Shown here: in pieces, positions 1-7,555 of the stretch
Layout of the letters: each line of letters opens with the position of its first letter
How positions within the stretch are numbered: position 1 is the first letter of the stretch
Assembly (NCBI GenBank): GCA_938014245.1
Contig: CALLSD010000032.1
Span: 1 to 19,380, forward strand
From: an uncultured Actinomyces sp.
Lineage (GTDB): Bacteria > Actinomycetota > Actinomycetes > Actinomycetales > Actinomycetaceae
DNA length: 19,380 bases
Direction of reading: 5' to 3'
Program-made: the position numbers and the translations under genes
Notes under the pieces: generated by a model
What the model was told of the DNA's origin: nothing
The model's input: only the letters and a program-made list of their open reading frames with translations
Database searches by the model: none

Positions 1-1134
1 CTTGAAGAGGGTACGCAGGGGCTCGACCAGCTCGAAGGTCATGTCCTCGGGCAGACCGCCCACGTTGTGGTGGCTCTTGATGTTCGCTGCGCCCTCGCCG
101 CCGCCGGACTCGACGACGTCGGGGTACAAGGTACCCTGGACCAGGAACTTCACCTCGCCACCGGCGGCGCCGACCTCTTCGATGACCTGCTTCTGGGCGG
201 CCTCGAAAGAGCGAATGAATTCGCGGCCAATGATCTTGCGCTTGGTCTCGGGGTCAGTGACTCCGGCCAGAGCGGACAAGAAGCGCTCGGACTCATCGCA
301 GGTGATGACGCGGATACCCATGCCGCGCGCGTAGTCGTTTTCAACCTGCTCACGCTCGCCCGCACGCAGCAGACCGTGGTCGATGAAGAAGCAGGTGAGC
401 TGGTCGCCGACAGCCTTGTGAACAAGCGCCGCGGCCACAGAAGAATCCACACCACCGGAGAGCGCGCAAATCACCTGCGCGTCACCGATCTGCTCGCGGA
501 TCTTCGCGACCTGCTCGTCAACAATCGAGCCCGGCGTCCACGTGGGCTCGATTCCCGCGCCCTTGTAGAGGAAGTTCTTCAGAGCATCTTGGCCGAACTG
601 CGAGTGGCCAACCTCGGGGTGCCACTGCAGGCCGTAAAGGCGACGCTCGGCGCATTCGAAAGCTGCGACCGGGGTCTCGGCAGTCGATGCGGTGACGGTG
701 AAGCCCTCGGGCGCGCCCTGAACGGCATCGCCGTGGCTCATCCACACGACTTGGCCTTCGGGAGTCCCGTCAAACAGACAGGATTGCTCAGAAACAGAGG
801 CGTCGGTGTGCCCGTACTCGCGAGTTCCTGTGCGTCCCACGGTTCCGCCCAGTGCGTGGGCCATGGTCTGGAAGCCGTAGCAGATTCCCAGAACCGGCAC
901 ACCCGCGGCGAAAATCGCGGGGTCAATGGAAGGAGCGCCCTCTTCATACACGGATGAGGGGCCACCGGAAAGAATGATTGCTGCGGGTTCTTTCGCGAGC
1001 ATTTCGGCGACCGGCATGGTATGCGGGACGATTTCCGAATAGACGCTGGCTTCGCGCACGCGACGAGCAATGAGCTGGGCGTACTGCGCGCCAAAATCGA
1101 CAACAAGGACGGGATGAAGATCAGCTGAAGTCAC
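1..1134 (-). CDS. guaA: GMP synthase (glutamine-hydrolysing), 3' end cut off by the window
   Basis: Converts XMP to GMP with ATP and glutamine in cytosolic purine synthesis. The 378 visible codons cover the N-terminal class I glutamine amidotransferase domain: VLVVDFGAQYAQL near residues 9-21, nucleophile in GICYGFQ (Cys85), and WHPE with His172 and Glu174. The ATP-pyrophosphatase domain follows with its P-loop SGGVDSS at about 226-232. The family is usually a little over 500 residues, so roughly the last 140, including the dimerisation region, lie outside the window. The start is GTG at 1134: a stop codon lies four codons upstream in frame, and the family typically begins just before this VLVVDFG strand. 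The gene lies 73 bases after perM on the same strand. A TAGCAT hexamer sits six bases before the GTG, so a leaderless transcript is possible. Identity is very secure; the start is good. Confidence 0.97.
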   Translation of the reverse strand, partial: MTSADLHPVLVVDFGAQYAQLIARRVREASVYSEIVPHTMPVAEMLAKEPAAIILSGGPSSVYEEGAPSIDPAIFAAGVPVLGICYGFQTMAHALGGTVGRTGTREYGHTDASVSEQSCLFDGTPEGQVVWMSHGDAVQGAPEGFTVTASTAETPVAAFECAERRLYGLQWHPEVGHSQFGQDALKNFLYKGAGIEPTWTPGSIVDEQVAKIREQIGDAQVICALSGGVDSSVAAALVHKAVGDQLTCFFIDHGLLRAGEREQVENDYARGMGIRVITCDESERFLSALAGVTDPETKRKIIGREFIRSFEAAQKQVIEEVGAAGGEVKFLVQGTLYPDVVESGGGEGAANIKSHHNVGGLPEDMTFELVEPLRTLFK

Positions 1135-1140
1135 CCCACC

Positions 1141-1146
1141 ATGCTA
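1141..1146 (-). promoter_or_regulatory. Possible -10 hexamer for guaA (leaderless candidate)
   Basis: The minus strand reads TAGCAT, matching the actinobacterial TANNNT -10 pattern, followed by six bases and then the GTG start. This would place transcription initiation at or next to the start codon. No good -35 is visible 17 bases upstream. A weak AGGTAG stretch could alternatively act as a distant ribosome site. Confidence 0.3.
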
Positions 1147-1207
1147 CCTGCTGTGCCCCCTCTTCGACGAGGCCAAGTAGCGAGCGCTCCCCCACACCCG
1201 GGTTGGT

Positions 1208-2665
1208 TTAGTTGCCGGGTGCGTCCTCTTCTTCCGAGGCCTGAGCCGCCTCAGCGTCGTCCCCGAGGTTCTCCGCGACCTGAGTTTCGTCGGCGACGTT
1301 CTCAGCGGCTTCATCCTCACGTGTATCCACACCGTCGGCGACTTCGAGCGAATCGCCAGCAGTTTCCTCATTGGCCGCGTCTTCACTAGGAACCTCAGGC
1401 ACAAGCTCCACGGTCGCTACTTCCCCTGCTGCGGCCTCGTGATGGCGATGCTCATGGACACGCGCTTTCCCAGCGCTCACAAGCTCACGCGCCCACGCCA
1501 CACTCACCGGGTGCGAAACCGCCACGGTCAGCACGATCCCAAGCGCCACCTCGGCAAAAAGACACAGCGCGGAAAGCGACATACGCGGCCCAAGGAAAGC
1601 CAAGCGGCCATTTCCCAAAACCAAGGCCGAACCCAAGGAAGTCACCAAGTAAACGGCTGCGATCACCACGGCTGCGATTCCGCCTTGGTACAGGTCATCG
1701 AGAAGCGATTCACTGCCCTTGCGTAGACGTAGGTACACGCCCACTCCCACGCCGAAAAGAACAAGCGCAAGAATCACCCAGGTCCCGGGAGCACTCACAG
1801 GGGTCGCTCCAAAAAGCGGGATCGCGGGGATCGGCATGGTCGGCGCGGATGCCGGCGAATGCAGAGCATCGCTCCCCATGAAGAAACCAGGCCCTGCAAG
1901 CCAGGACAGCGCCCACACAATCGCGTTGGGAATAAAGAGCACCTGCGCGAGCGTGATCATTGTCGAATCAACCGTGGAGGTTGGCAGCAAGAGCTCGTGA
2001 ATTCCACGAATCCGCGACCAGGACTGGGTCACCGAAATCAACAGGAAAAGTCCGCCGTAAGCGGCCAAAACCCACGAGGTGCGCCACCCTGTGCGCACAC
2101 CCGAACTCAACCACCGCGGCATTTCGAGCCGCAATTCCAGGCTGTGAGGAGCCAGGGCAACTTCCCATGCGGCCGCAATGAGCGGGATCGCGACGGCCAG
2201 CGGGAGTGCACCCAAGACGCGCACGTGCGTCCCAATACCGCCGGCCAAAAGCAGCGCGGTCACGGTGAAACCGGGGATCGCCATCCACTGCGCTGCCGCG
2301 GGAAAACGCCGTCCCTGCAGCAGAAGCAACTTGGTCAGACCAATCAGGACCAGTACAAACAGCAAAGGCACTGCGCGATAGGAAACCTCGCCGGAGACTA
2401 CCTGTCCGCCCAGAGCCGCGCCCCACAAATCCGAGGCGAAATGGAAAGCATCTTCCCACGTCGTCGATACCAGCCACTGGTTCGACGCCACCGCAGCATA
2501 GGCGATCAAGGTGGGGACAACGACCAGTGCCCACCCGAGCAGTGCGGCCTCGATTCCCGAGAGCACTGCGCGCGCCCACCCCTGCGGGAGGGCAACGCGG
2601 ATCGTGGGGCGAGCCGAGACCGTTGTGACCGTGGTCCGCTCTGCTGCGGTGGTGTCTTCGCTCAT
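1208..2665 (-). CDS. perM: PerM-like DUF6350 polytopic membrane protein
   Basis: A 485-residue integral membrane protein with about nine or ten hydrophobic segments, for example near residues 36-58, 99-117, 130-148, 150-172 and 190-215, and several more up to about 390. It carries the segment WLAGPGFFMGS, typical of this family. The last ~75 residues are a highly acidic, Ala/Glu/Asp-rich cytoplasmic-looking tail. The mycobacterial homologue (Rv0955, PerM) is a membrane protein linked to cell division through FtsB stability; that is family knowledge and is not shown here. The neighbourhood supports orthology, because perM lies just downstream of sucCD in mycobacteria too. The ATG overlaps the sucD stop as ATGA, so translation is probably coupled. 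Family assignment is fairly sure; the molecular function in this organism is inferred. Confidence 0.82.
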   Translation of the reverse strand: MSEDTTAAERTTVTTVSARPTIRVALPQGWARAVLSGIEAALLGWALVVVPTLIAYAAVASNQWLVSTTWEDAFHFASDLWGAALGGQVVSGEVSYRAVPLLFVLVLIGLTKLLLLQGRRFPAAAQWMAIPGFTVTALLLAGGIGTHVRVLGALPLAVAIPLIAAAWEVALAPHSLELRLEMPRWLSSGVRTGWRTSWVLAAYGGLFLLISVTQSWSRIRGIHELLLPTSTVDSTMITLAQVLFIPNAIVWALSWLAGPGFFMGSDALHSPASAPTMPIPAIPLFGATPVSAPGTWVILALVLFGVGVGVYLRLRKGSESLLDDLYQGGIAAVVIAAVYLVTSLGSALVLGNGRLAFLGPRMSLSALCLFAEVALGIVLTVAVSHPVSVAWARELVSAGKARVHEHRHHEAAAGEVATVELVPEVPSEDAANEETAGDSLEVADGVDTREDEAAENVADETQVAENLGDDAEAAQASEEEDAPGN

Positions 2666-3585
2666 CGAGCAGCCAGCGCCTCACGCGCAAGGAGCGCAGT
2701 CTGCGAGGGAGTGCGACCGACCTTCACGCCAACCGCTTCCAGTGCCTTCGCCTTTGCCGAGGCCGTGCCGGAGCTTCCCGACACGATCGCGCCCGCGTGG
2801 CCCATGGTCTTGCCTTCGGGTGCGGTGAAGCCCGCGATGTAGGCGACGACCGGCTTGGTCATGTGCTCGCTGATCCAGGCTGCGGCGCGTTCTTCGGCGT
2901 CGCCGCCGATCTCACCGATCATGACGACGAGATCCGTGTCGGGGTCGTTTCCGAAAGCTTCCAAGGCATCGATGTGAGTGGTTCCCACAACCGGGTCACC
3001 GCCAATACCAATGCAGGTCGTAAATCCCAGGTCGCGCAGCTCGTACATAAGCTGGTAGGTGAGGGTACCCGACTTAGACACTAAACCCAGGCGGCCAGGA
3101 CCCGTGATATCGGCCGGAGTAATGCCGACATTGCACTGTCCGGGGCTGATAATTCCGGGGCAATTCGGGCCAATCAGGCGCACGCCGCGCTCAAGCGCGT
3201 AATCAACGAAAGCAGTTGAATCCTGAACGGGGATGCCTTCGGTGATGACGACCAGGGTTTCAATCCCCGCGTCGATTGCCTCTATTGCCGCGTCCTTTGC
3301 GTATGCCGGGGGCACGAAGATGACCGAGACATTCGCGCCGGTTTCTTCGCGAGCGTGTGCAACCGAGCCGAAAACGGGGACCTCAACCTCACCGGCAGCG
3401 CGGTCCTCAGCGCCAGGCCCGTAGGGATCAACGTTGAAAGTAACGGTGGTTCCAGCCTTGCGTGGGTTCACGCCGCCAACGATCTTCGTACCAGCAGCGA
3501 GCATGCGAGCGGTGTGCTTCTGCCCCTCGGAACCGGTCATTCCCTGAACGATGACGCGCGAAGTGGAATCAATAAAAATTGTCAT
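2662..3585 (-). CDS. sucD: Succinyl-CoA synthetase (ADP-forming) alpha subunit
   Basis: Partner of SucC in the reversible reaction succinyl-CoA + ADP + Pi = succinate + CoA + ATP in the TCA cycle. The 307 residues give the CoA-binding Rossmann domain first (VIVQGMTGSEGQKHT at 11-25, VFVPPAYAKDAA-type strand near 89-100), then GPNCPGIISPG near 139-149 and LVSKSGTLTYQ near 168-178. The C-terminal ligase domain has GHAGAIVSG, whose His263 is the expected phosphohistidine. Length is slightly above the E. coli protein (about 290). It begins 18 bases after sucC, with GGGACGGGA as a possible ribosome site, and its stop overlaps the perM start. All key residues are present. Confidence is very high. 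Confidence 0.97.
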   Translation of the reverse strand: MTIFIDSTSRVIVQGMTGSEGQKHTARMLAAGTKIVGGVNPRKAGTTVTFNVDPYGPGAEDRAAGEVEVPVFGSVAHAREETGANVSVIFVPPAYAKDAAIEAIDAGIETLVVITEGIPVQDSTAFVDYALERGVRLIGPNCPGIISPGQCNVGITPADITGPGRLGLVSKSGTLTYQLMYELRDLGFTTCIGIGGDPVVGTTHIDALEAFGNDPDTDLVVMIGEIGGDAEERAAAWISEHMTKPVVAYIAGFTAPEGKTMGHAGAIVSGSSGTASAKAKALEAVGVKVGRTPSQTALLAREALAAR

Positions 3586-3603
3586 GATGAGTCCCGTCCC
3601 GTC

Positions 3604-4776
3604 TCAGGCGTTCGCGGCCAGCTCGGCTGCGCGGCGAGCAGCGCCGTCCATTGTTTCTTCCATGTGCACCAGGGGGTGTGCGGCCTCGCGCAAGATTGCA
3701 CGGCCTTCTTCAACCTTGTTGCCATCCAAGCGCACGACCAGCGGCTTAGAGGCTGCATCTCCCAGGGTTTCCAGTGCGCCGACGATGCCGCGAGCGACCT
3801 GGTCGCATGCGGTGATTCCGCCGAAAACGTTGACGAACACGGAGCGAACCTGCTCGTCTCCCAAGATCACATCGAGTCCCTTGGCCATGACTTCTGCCGA
3901 GGCGCCGCCGCCGATATCGAGGAAGTTCGCGGGCTTGACGCCCCACTCTTCACCCGCCAGGGCCACAACGTCCAAGGTCGACATGACCAAGCCGGCGCCG
4001 TTACCGATGACGCCCACTTGGCCCTCCAAGCGCACGTAGTTCAGTCCGGCTTCCTTCGCCATGGCCTCGCGCGGATCCTGCGCGGACTTATCGGCAAAGG
4101 CCGCGTGTTCGGGGTGACGGAAAGCGGCGTTGTTATCCAGAGACACCTTGCCGTCCAGCGCCAGAACATCGCCCTGCTCGGTGAGGACCAGGGGGTTGAC
4201 TTCAACCAGGGTGGCGTCTTCGCCTCGGTAGGTATCCCACAGCCCGATGAGCACCGGGGAAATCTTGTCAATCATCGAGCGGGAGAAACCAGCCTGCCCT
4301 AGGATCTGAGCGGCAACGTCCTCGTCGATTCCGACCTTCGGATCCAGCCCCACACGAGCCAGGGCCTCGGGGTGTTCGCGGGCCAAGGTTTCAATGTCCA
4401 TACCACCCTGAGCGGAGCACATGGCCAGCTCTCGGCGTCCCGAGCGGTCCAAGAGGATTGAGAAGTAATACTCTTCGGCGATATCGGCGCCCGCAGCGAT
4501 GAGGACCTTGTGGACAGTGTGTCCCTTGATGTCCATTCCAAGGATTTCTTCGGCCTTTTGGCGCGCTTCTTCGGCACTGCGAGCGAGCTTCACTCCACCG
4601 GCCTTTCCGCGCCCGCCAATCTTGACCTGTGCCTTGACGACAAGGAGGTCATTTTCTCCAAGCAGCTTCTGTGCAGCTTCGAAAGCCTCTTCTGGCGTGC
4701 TTGCAACGATTCCCGCGAGCACGGGGACGCCGTGAGCAGCGAACAACTCCCGTGCTTGGTATTCGTAGAGATCCAT
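3604..4776 (-). CDS. sucC: Succinyl-CoA synthetase (ADP-forming) beta subunit
   Basis: Carries the ATP-grasp domain and the nucleotide site of succinyl-CoA synthetase. The 390 residues match the family length. Visible landmarks are the start MDLYEYQARELFAAHGVPV, the ATP-grasp segment VKAQVKIGGRGKAGGVKL at 47-64, EVNPLVL at 192-198 with LALDGK just after (metal and nucleotide binding), GNGAGLVMSTLD at 258-269, FLDIGGGA at 285-292 and NVFGGI at 316-321. The ATG has a good ribosome site (GAAGGGA) a few bases upstream. The gene is first of a sucC-sucD-perM block and follows pcrA by 80 bases, which is enough room for its own promoter, although no clear -35/-10 pair was seen. Identity is secure. 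Confidence 0.97.
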   Translation of the reverse strand: MDLYEYQARELFAAHGVPVLAGIVASTPEEAFEAAQKLLGENDLLVVKAQVKIGGRGKAGGVKLARSAEEARQKAEEILGMDIKGHTVHKVLIAAGADIAEEYYFSILLDRSGRRELAMCSAQGGMDIETLAREHPEALARVGLDPKVGIDEDVAAQILGQAGFSRSMIDKISPVLIGLWDTYRGEDATLVEVNPLVLTEQGDVLALDGKVSLDNNAAFRHPEHAAFADKSAQDPREAMAKEAGLNYVRLEGQVGVIGNGAGLVMSTLDVVALAGEEWGVKPANFLDIGGGASAEVMAKGLDVILGDEQVRSVFVNVFGGITACDQVARGIVGALETLGDAASKPLVVRLDGNKVEEGRAILREAAHPLVHMEETMDGAARRAAELAANA

Positions 4777-4856
4777 TGTGTCCCTTCACTTTGTGCCCGA
4801 GGGGCGTTTGTACGCGCGGCAACTCGTTCGCGCTACTGTCTTAAGCCTACAGCGCC

Positions 4857-7553
4857 TCAGATCTTTTCCATCGGGGCCATCCGCAACAACAGGCGTTTTT
4901 TAGCTGACGCAAAGGCAACCTCCGCAATGGTTCGCTCACCGGCTCCTTCCAAGCCAATAATCACGCCTTCCCCAAGGGTTGCGTGACGCACGCGATCCCC
5001 AACCCGAGTTTCCTCGGGCTTGAGGGTCTGCTTGGGGGCACTTGCACCCATCGGACGCGAAACTGTCGTGCGCGGTGCTGGTGTGCCGCGCGAGCCGCCG
5101 AGGCCTCGGCCCGCAAGCGGACCGCCGTCGCTACCCGCACCGGAGCCGCCGCCGAAAACGTATCCACCGTCATCGTCTCGCCGACGCGAGTACCCGTAAT
5201 CGCTGCCGTATCCGGAGCCACCCGGATATCCGCCGTAGCTCGAACCGTAACTCGATCCCGCGCCGTAGCCGCCGCGTAGGCGCTCCATGGAAGTACTCGA
5301 GCGACGCACCTCAAGCAATTCGGCGGGAATATCATCCAAAAATCGCGAGGGTGGCATCTCCTGGGGTGCTCCCCACGCGCTTCGAACTGCGGCGCGCGTG
5401 AGATAGAGCTGCTTGCGAGCACGCGTGATCGCGACGTAGGCAAGGCGCCGTTCTTCCGCGAGTTCCTCAGGCTCACCCAGCGAGCGCTGGTGCGGGAAGG
5501 TTCCATCCTCCATGCCGGTCACGAAGACGACCGGGAATTCCAGGCCCTTCGCGGTGTGAACCGTCATGAGGGTCACCTGACCGCTTCCACTTTCTTCCTC
5601 GGGAAGCTGGTCGGAGTCTGCGACTAGGGCGACGCGCTCGAGGAATCCCGCGAGCCCAACCTCCCCGCTGGTTGTTGCGAAGTCAAGTGCGACCGCGTGC
5701 AATTCGGCAAGGTTTTCCACTCGCGAGGCGTCCTGCGGGTCTTGGGAGCGTCGCAGAGTTGCCAAGTACCCCGTGCGGTCAAGAACTTCTTCGAGGATCT
5801 CCGCAGCATTCGCACCTGCTTGTTCCGCGCGGCGCATGGCCTCGATCAATCCCCAAAAATCACCGATTGCCGAGGCCGCGCGCGGGCTGAGTCCAGCCAC
5901 GCCACCTCGTGCTTCCTCAGTTTCTTCCGCGGGAAGTTCCACCAAAGTCAGGCCGGTTCCTTCTGCTTCTCCGAGGCCTCGGCCCTGAGAAATCCAGCAG
6001 TCCCTGGCGGCCGCGCCCATAGAAATCCCATAGCGATCACTGTGGGCAATGAGGTCAGCTTCAGCTTTCGGGCCGATTCCGCGGCGGGGAGTGTTCAGGA
6101 CGCGACGCAATGCGACAGTGTCGTCGGGGTTCGAGATCACCTGAAGGTAAGCCAAGGCGTCTTTGATTTCCGCACGCTCGTAGAAGCGAGTGCCTCCAAC
6201 TACTCGATAGGGAACCCCCTGGCGGACCAGAAGTTCTTCAATTGCTCGCGATTGCGAGTTCGTCCGGTAGAAGACCGCGATATCAGCCCACCGGGTCCCG
6301 GCAGCACTGAGCTTTTCCATCTCTGAAACGATAAAACGTGCCTCGTCGCGATCCGAGTCTGCGGCGTCGACAGTGATCAGCGCACCATCCCCCGATGCCG
6401 TCCACAAATTCTTTGCGCGGCGACCCTCATTTCGGGCAATGACAGCATTGGCTGCGGACAGAATATTTTGGGTGGAACGGTAGTTTTGCTCGAGCAAAAT
6501 GGTTCGTGCACCGGGGAAGTCCCGTTCAAATTCTTCAATATTGCGAATCGTCGCACCGCGGAAGGCGTAAATCGACTGATCCGAATCGCCCACAACCGTG
6601 AGTTGACCGGGCTCTACTCCATCGTCCCCAGTGCCTACCAGTTCGCGGACCAGGACGTACTGTGCATGGTTCGTGTCTTGATACTCATCGACCAGGATGT
6701 GGCGGAAGCGCCGGTGGTAGTGCTCGGCGATCGCCGGATTGTCTTTGAGCAGTCGAACCGTGCGAGCAATGAGGTCGTCGAAGTCCAGGGCGTTGGCCTG
6801 CGCAAGGCGCTTTTCGTATTCCTCATAGGCCGAGGCGACGACCCGCGAAATCGGGTCATTCGGCGCAACATCTCGGTATTCCTGCCAGGTGACGAGCTCG
6901 TTCTTGAGGTCCGAAATACGCGCGGCAACCAGCTTAGGAGTGAATCGTTTAATATCCACGTCCGCCGCTTTCAACACCATCTGGATGAGGCGCTGAGAAT
7001 CCTGCGAATCATAAATACTGAAGGTCGATCGCAAACCTGCTGCACGATATTCCGCACGCAGCACTCGCACGCACGCCGAGTGGAAAGTCGACACCCACAT
7101 TCTGCGCGCCGCTCCCCCGCCCACCAGGGCCTCGACGCGCTCACGCATTTCGGCAGCCGCCTTATTGGTGAAGGTGATCGCCAAGATTTCACCCGCGCGG
7201 GCCTGGCCGGTCGCCAAAAGGTAAGCGATTCGATGCGTGAGGACGCGAGTCTTCCCCGAGCCCGCACCCGCCATGATCAGCAGCGGTACTCCGCGGTGCT
7301 CGACCGCCGCACGCTGTTGATCGTTGAGTCCCGCAAGCAAGCTTTCGGGGTCTTTCTGCGGCGACGAGGCCGCTGCCCACGGCGCGCCGGTGCTCAGGGG
7401 ATCGCTATCGCTCCCGAGGCCTCGGCTATCGGCGACTGAACCCCAGTTTCCCGCCGCCTGCGAGGTTGGGTCGTAAAGGGGCAGGTCTTCCTGGGAATCG
7501 CTGCCGAAATCGAGGAAAGAACCGAGATTGGGAAGTGAGTGTTCCTGATCCAT
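4857..7553 (-). CDS. pcrA: ATP-dependent DNA helicase, UvrD/PcrA (UvrD1) family
   Basis: An SF1A 3'-5' DNA helicase acting in nucleotide excision repair and in clearing stalled complexes. The 898 residues contain every helicase motif: Q motif LNDQQRAAVEH (76-86), Walker A AGAGSGKT (95-102), Ia ITFTNKAAAEMRERV, II DEYQDTN, III GDSDQSIYAFRGA, IV EQNYRST, V TVHTAKGLEFPVVF and VI RRLAYVAITRARKQL. The C-terminal ~50 residues (VGDRVRHATLGEGVI onward) look like the Tudor-like domain that contacts RNA polymerase in this family. Unusual parts are a ~70-residue acidic, Ser/Gly-rich N-terminal extension, an insertion near residues 520-560, and a Tyr/Gly/Ser-rich linker (about 760-812) before the Tudor domain. 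The gene starts two bases after the DUF1846 stop, so the two are probably cotranscribed and translationally coupled. Identity is very secure. Confidence 0.97.
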   Translation of the reverse strand: MDQEHSLPNLGSFLDFGSDSQEDLPLYDPTSQAAGNWGSVADSRGLGSDSDPLSTGAPWAAASSPQKDPESLLAGLNDQQRAAVEHRGVPLLIMAGAGSGKTRVLTHRIAYLLATGQARAGEILAITFTNKAAAEMRERVEALVGGGAARRMWVSTFHSACVRVLRAEYRAAGLRSTFSIYDSQDSQRLIQMVLKAADVDIKRFTPKLVAARISDLKNELVTWQEYRDVAPNDPISRVVASAYEEYEKRLAQANALDFDDLIARTVRLLKDNPAIAEHYHRRFRHILVDEYQDTNHAQYVLVRELVGTGDDGVEPGQLTVVGDSDQSIYAFRGATIRNIEEFERDFPGARTILLEQNYRSTQNILSAANAVIARNEGRRAKNLWTASGDGALITVDAADSDRDEARFIVSEMEKLSAAGTRWADIAVFYRTNSQSRAIEELLVRQGVPYRVVGGTRFYERAEIKDALAYLQVISNPDDTVALRRVLNTPRRGIGPKAEADLIAHSDRYGISMGAAARDCWISQGRGLGEAEGTGLTLVELPAEETEEARGGVAGLSPRAASAIGDFWGLIEAMRRAEQAGANAAEILEEVLDRTGYLATLRRSQDPQDASRVENLAELHAVALDFATTSGEVGLAGFLERVALVADSDQLPEEESGSGQVTLMTVHTAKGLEFPVVFVTGMEDGTFPHQRSLGEPEELAEERRLAYVAITRARKQLYLTRAAVRSAWGAPQEMPPSRFLDDIPAELLEVRRSSTSMERLRGGYGAGSSYGSSYGGYPGGSGYGSDYGYSRRRDDDGGYVFGGGSGAGSDGGPLAGRGLGGSRGTPAPRTTVSRPMGASAPKQTLKPEETRVGDRVRHATLGEGVIIGLEGAGERTIAEVAFASAKKRLLLRMAPMEKI
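5098..5109. repeat. 12-bp palindrome CCGAGGCCTCGG, copy in the C-terminal linker of pcrA
   Basis: A perfect 12-bp palindrome encoding Arg-Gly-Leu-Gly (from Arg816) in the linker ahead of the Tudor domain. It shares 15 bases with the copy at 5971. Confidence 0.7.
5971..5982. repeat. 12-bp palindrome CCGAGGCCTCGG, copy in the central insertion of pcrA
   Basis: The same perfect palindrome in the same reading phase, again encoding Arg-Gly-Leu-Gly (from Arg525). It lies in a stretch with no helicase motif. Confidence 0.7.
7414..7425. repeat. 12-bp palindrome CCGAGGCCTCGG, copy in the N-terminal extension of pcrA
   Basis: The third perfect copy, also in the same reading phase and encoding Arg-Gly-Leu-Gly (from Arg44), inside the non-conserved N-terminal extension. 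No further exact copy was spotted elsewhere in the window by eye. Confidence 0.7.
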
Positions 7554-7555
7554 TT

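Noticed and set aside
67..957. Long plus-strand open frame over guaA
   Set aside because: It is the complement of a clear GuaA coding region with intact catalytic motifs; the plus-strand product matches no family I recognise and reflects GC-rich codon structure.
4830..4854. Imperfect stem (GCGC-TA-CTGT with ACAG-CGC) between pcrA and sucC
   Set aside because: Short and bulged, no T tract; could be chance in GC-rich DNA.
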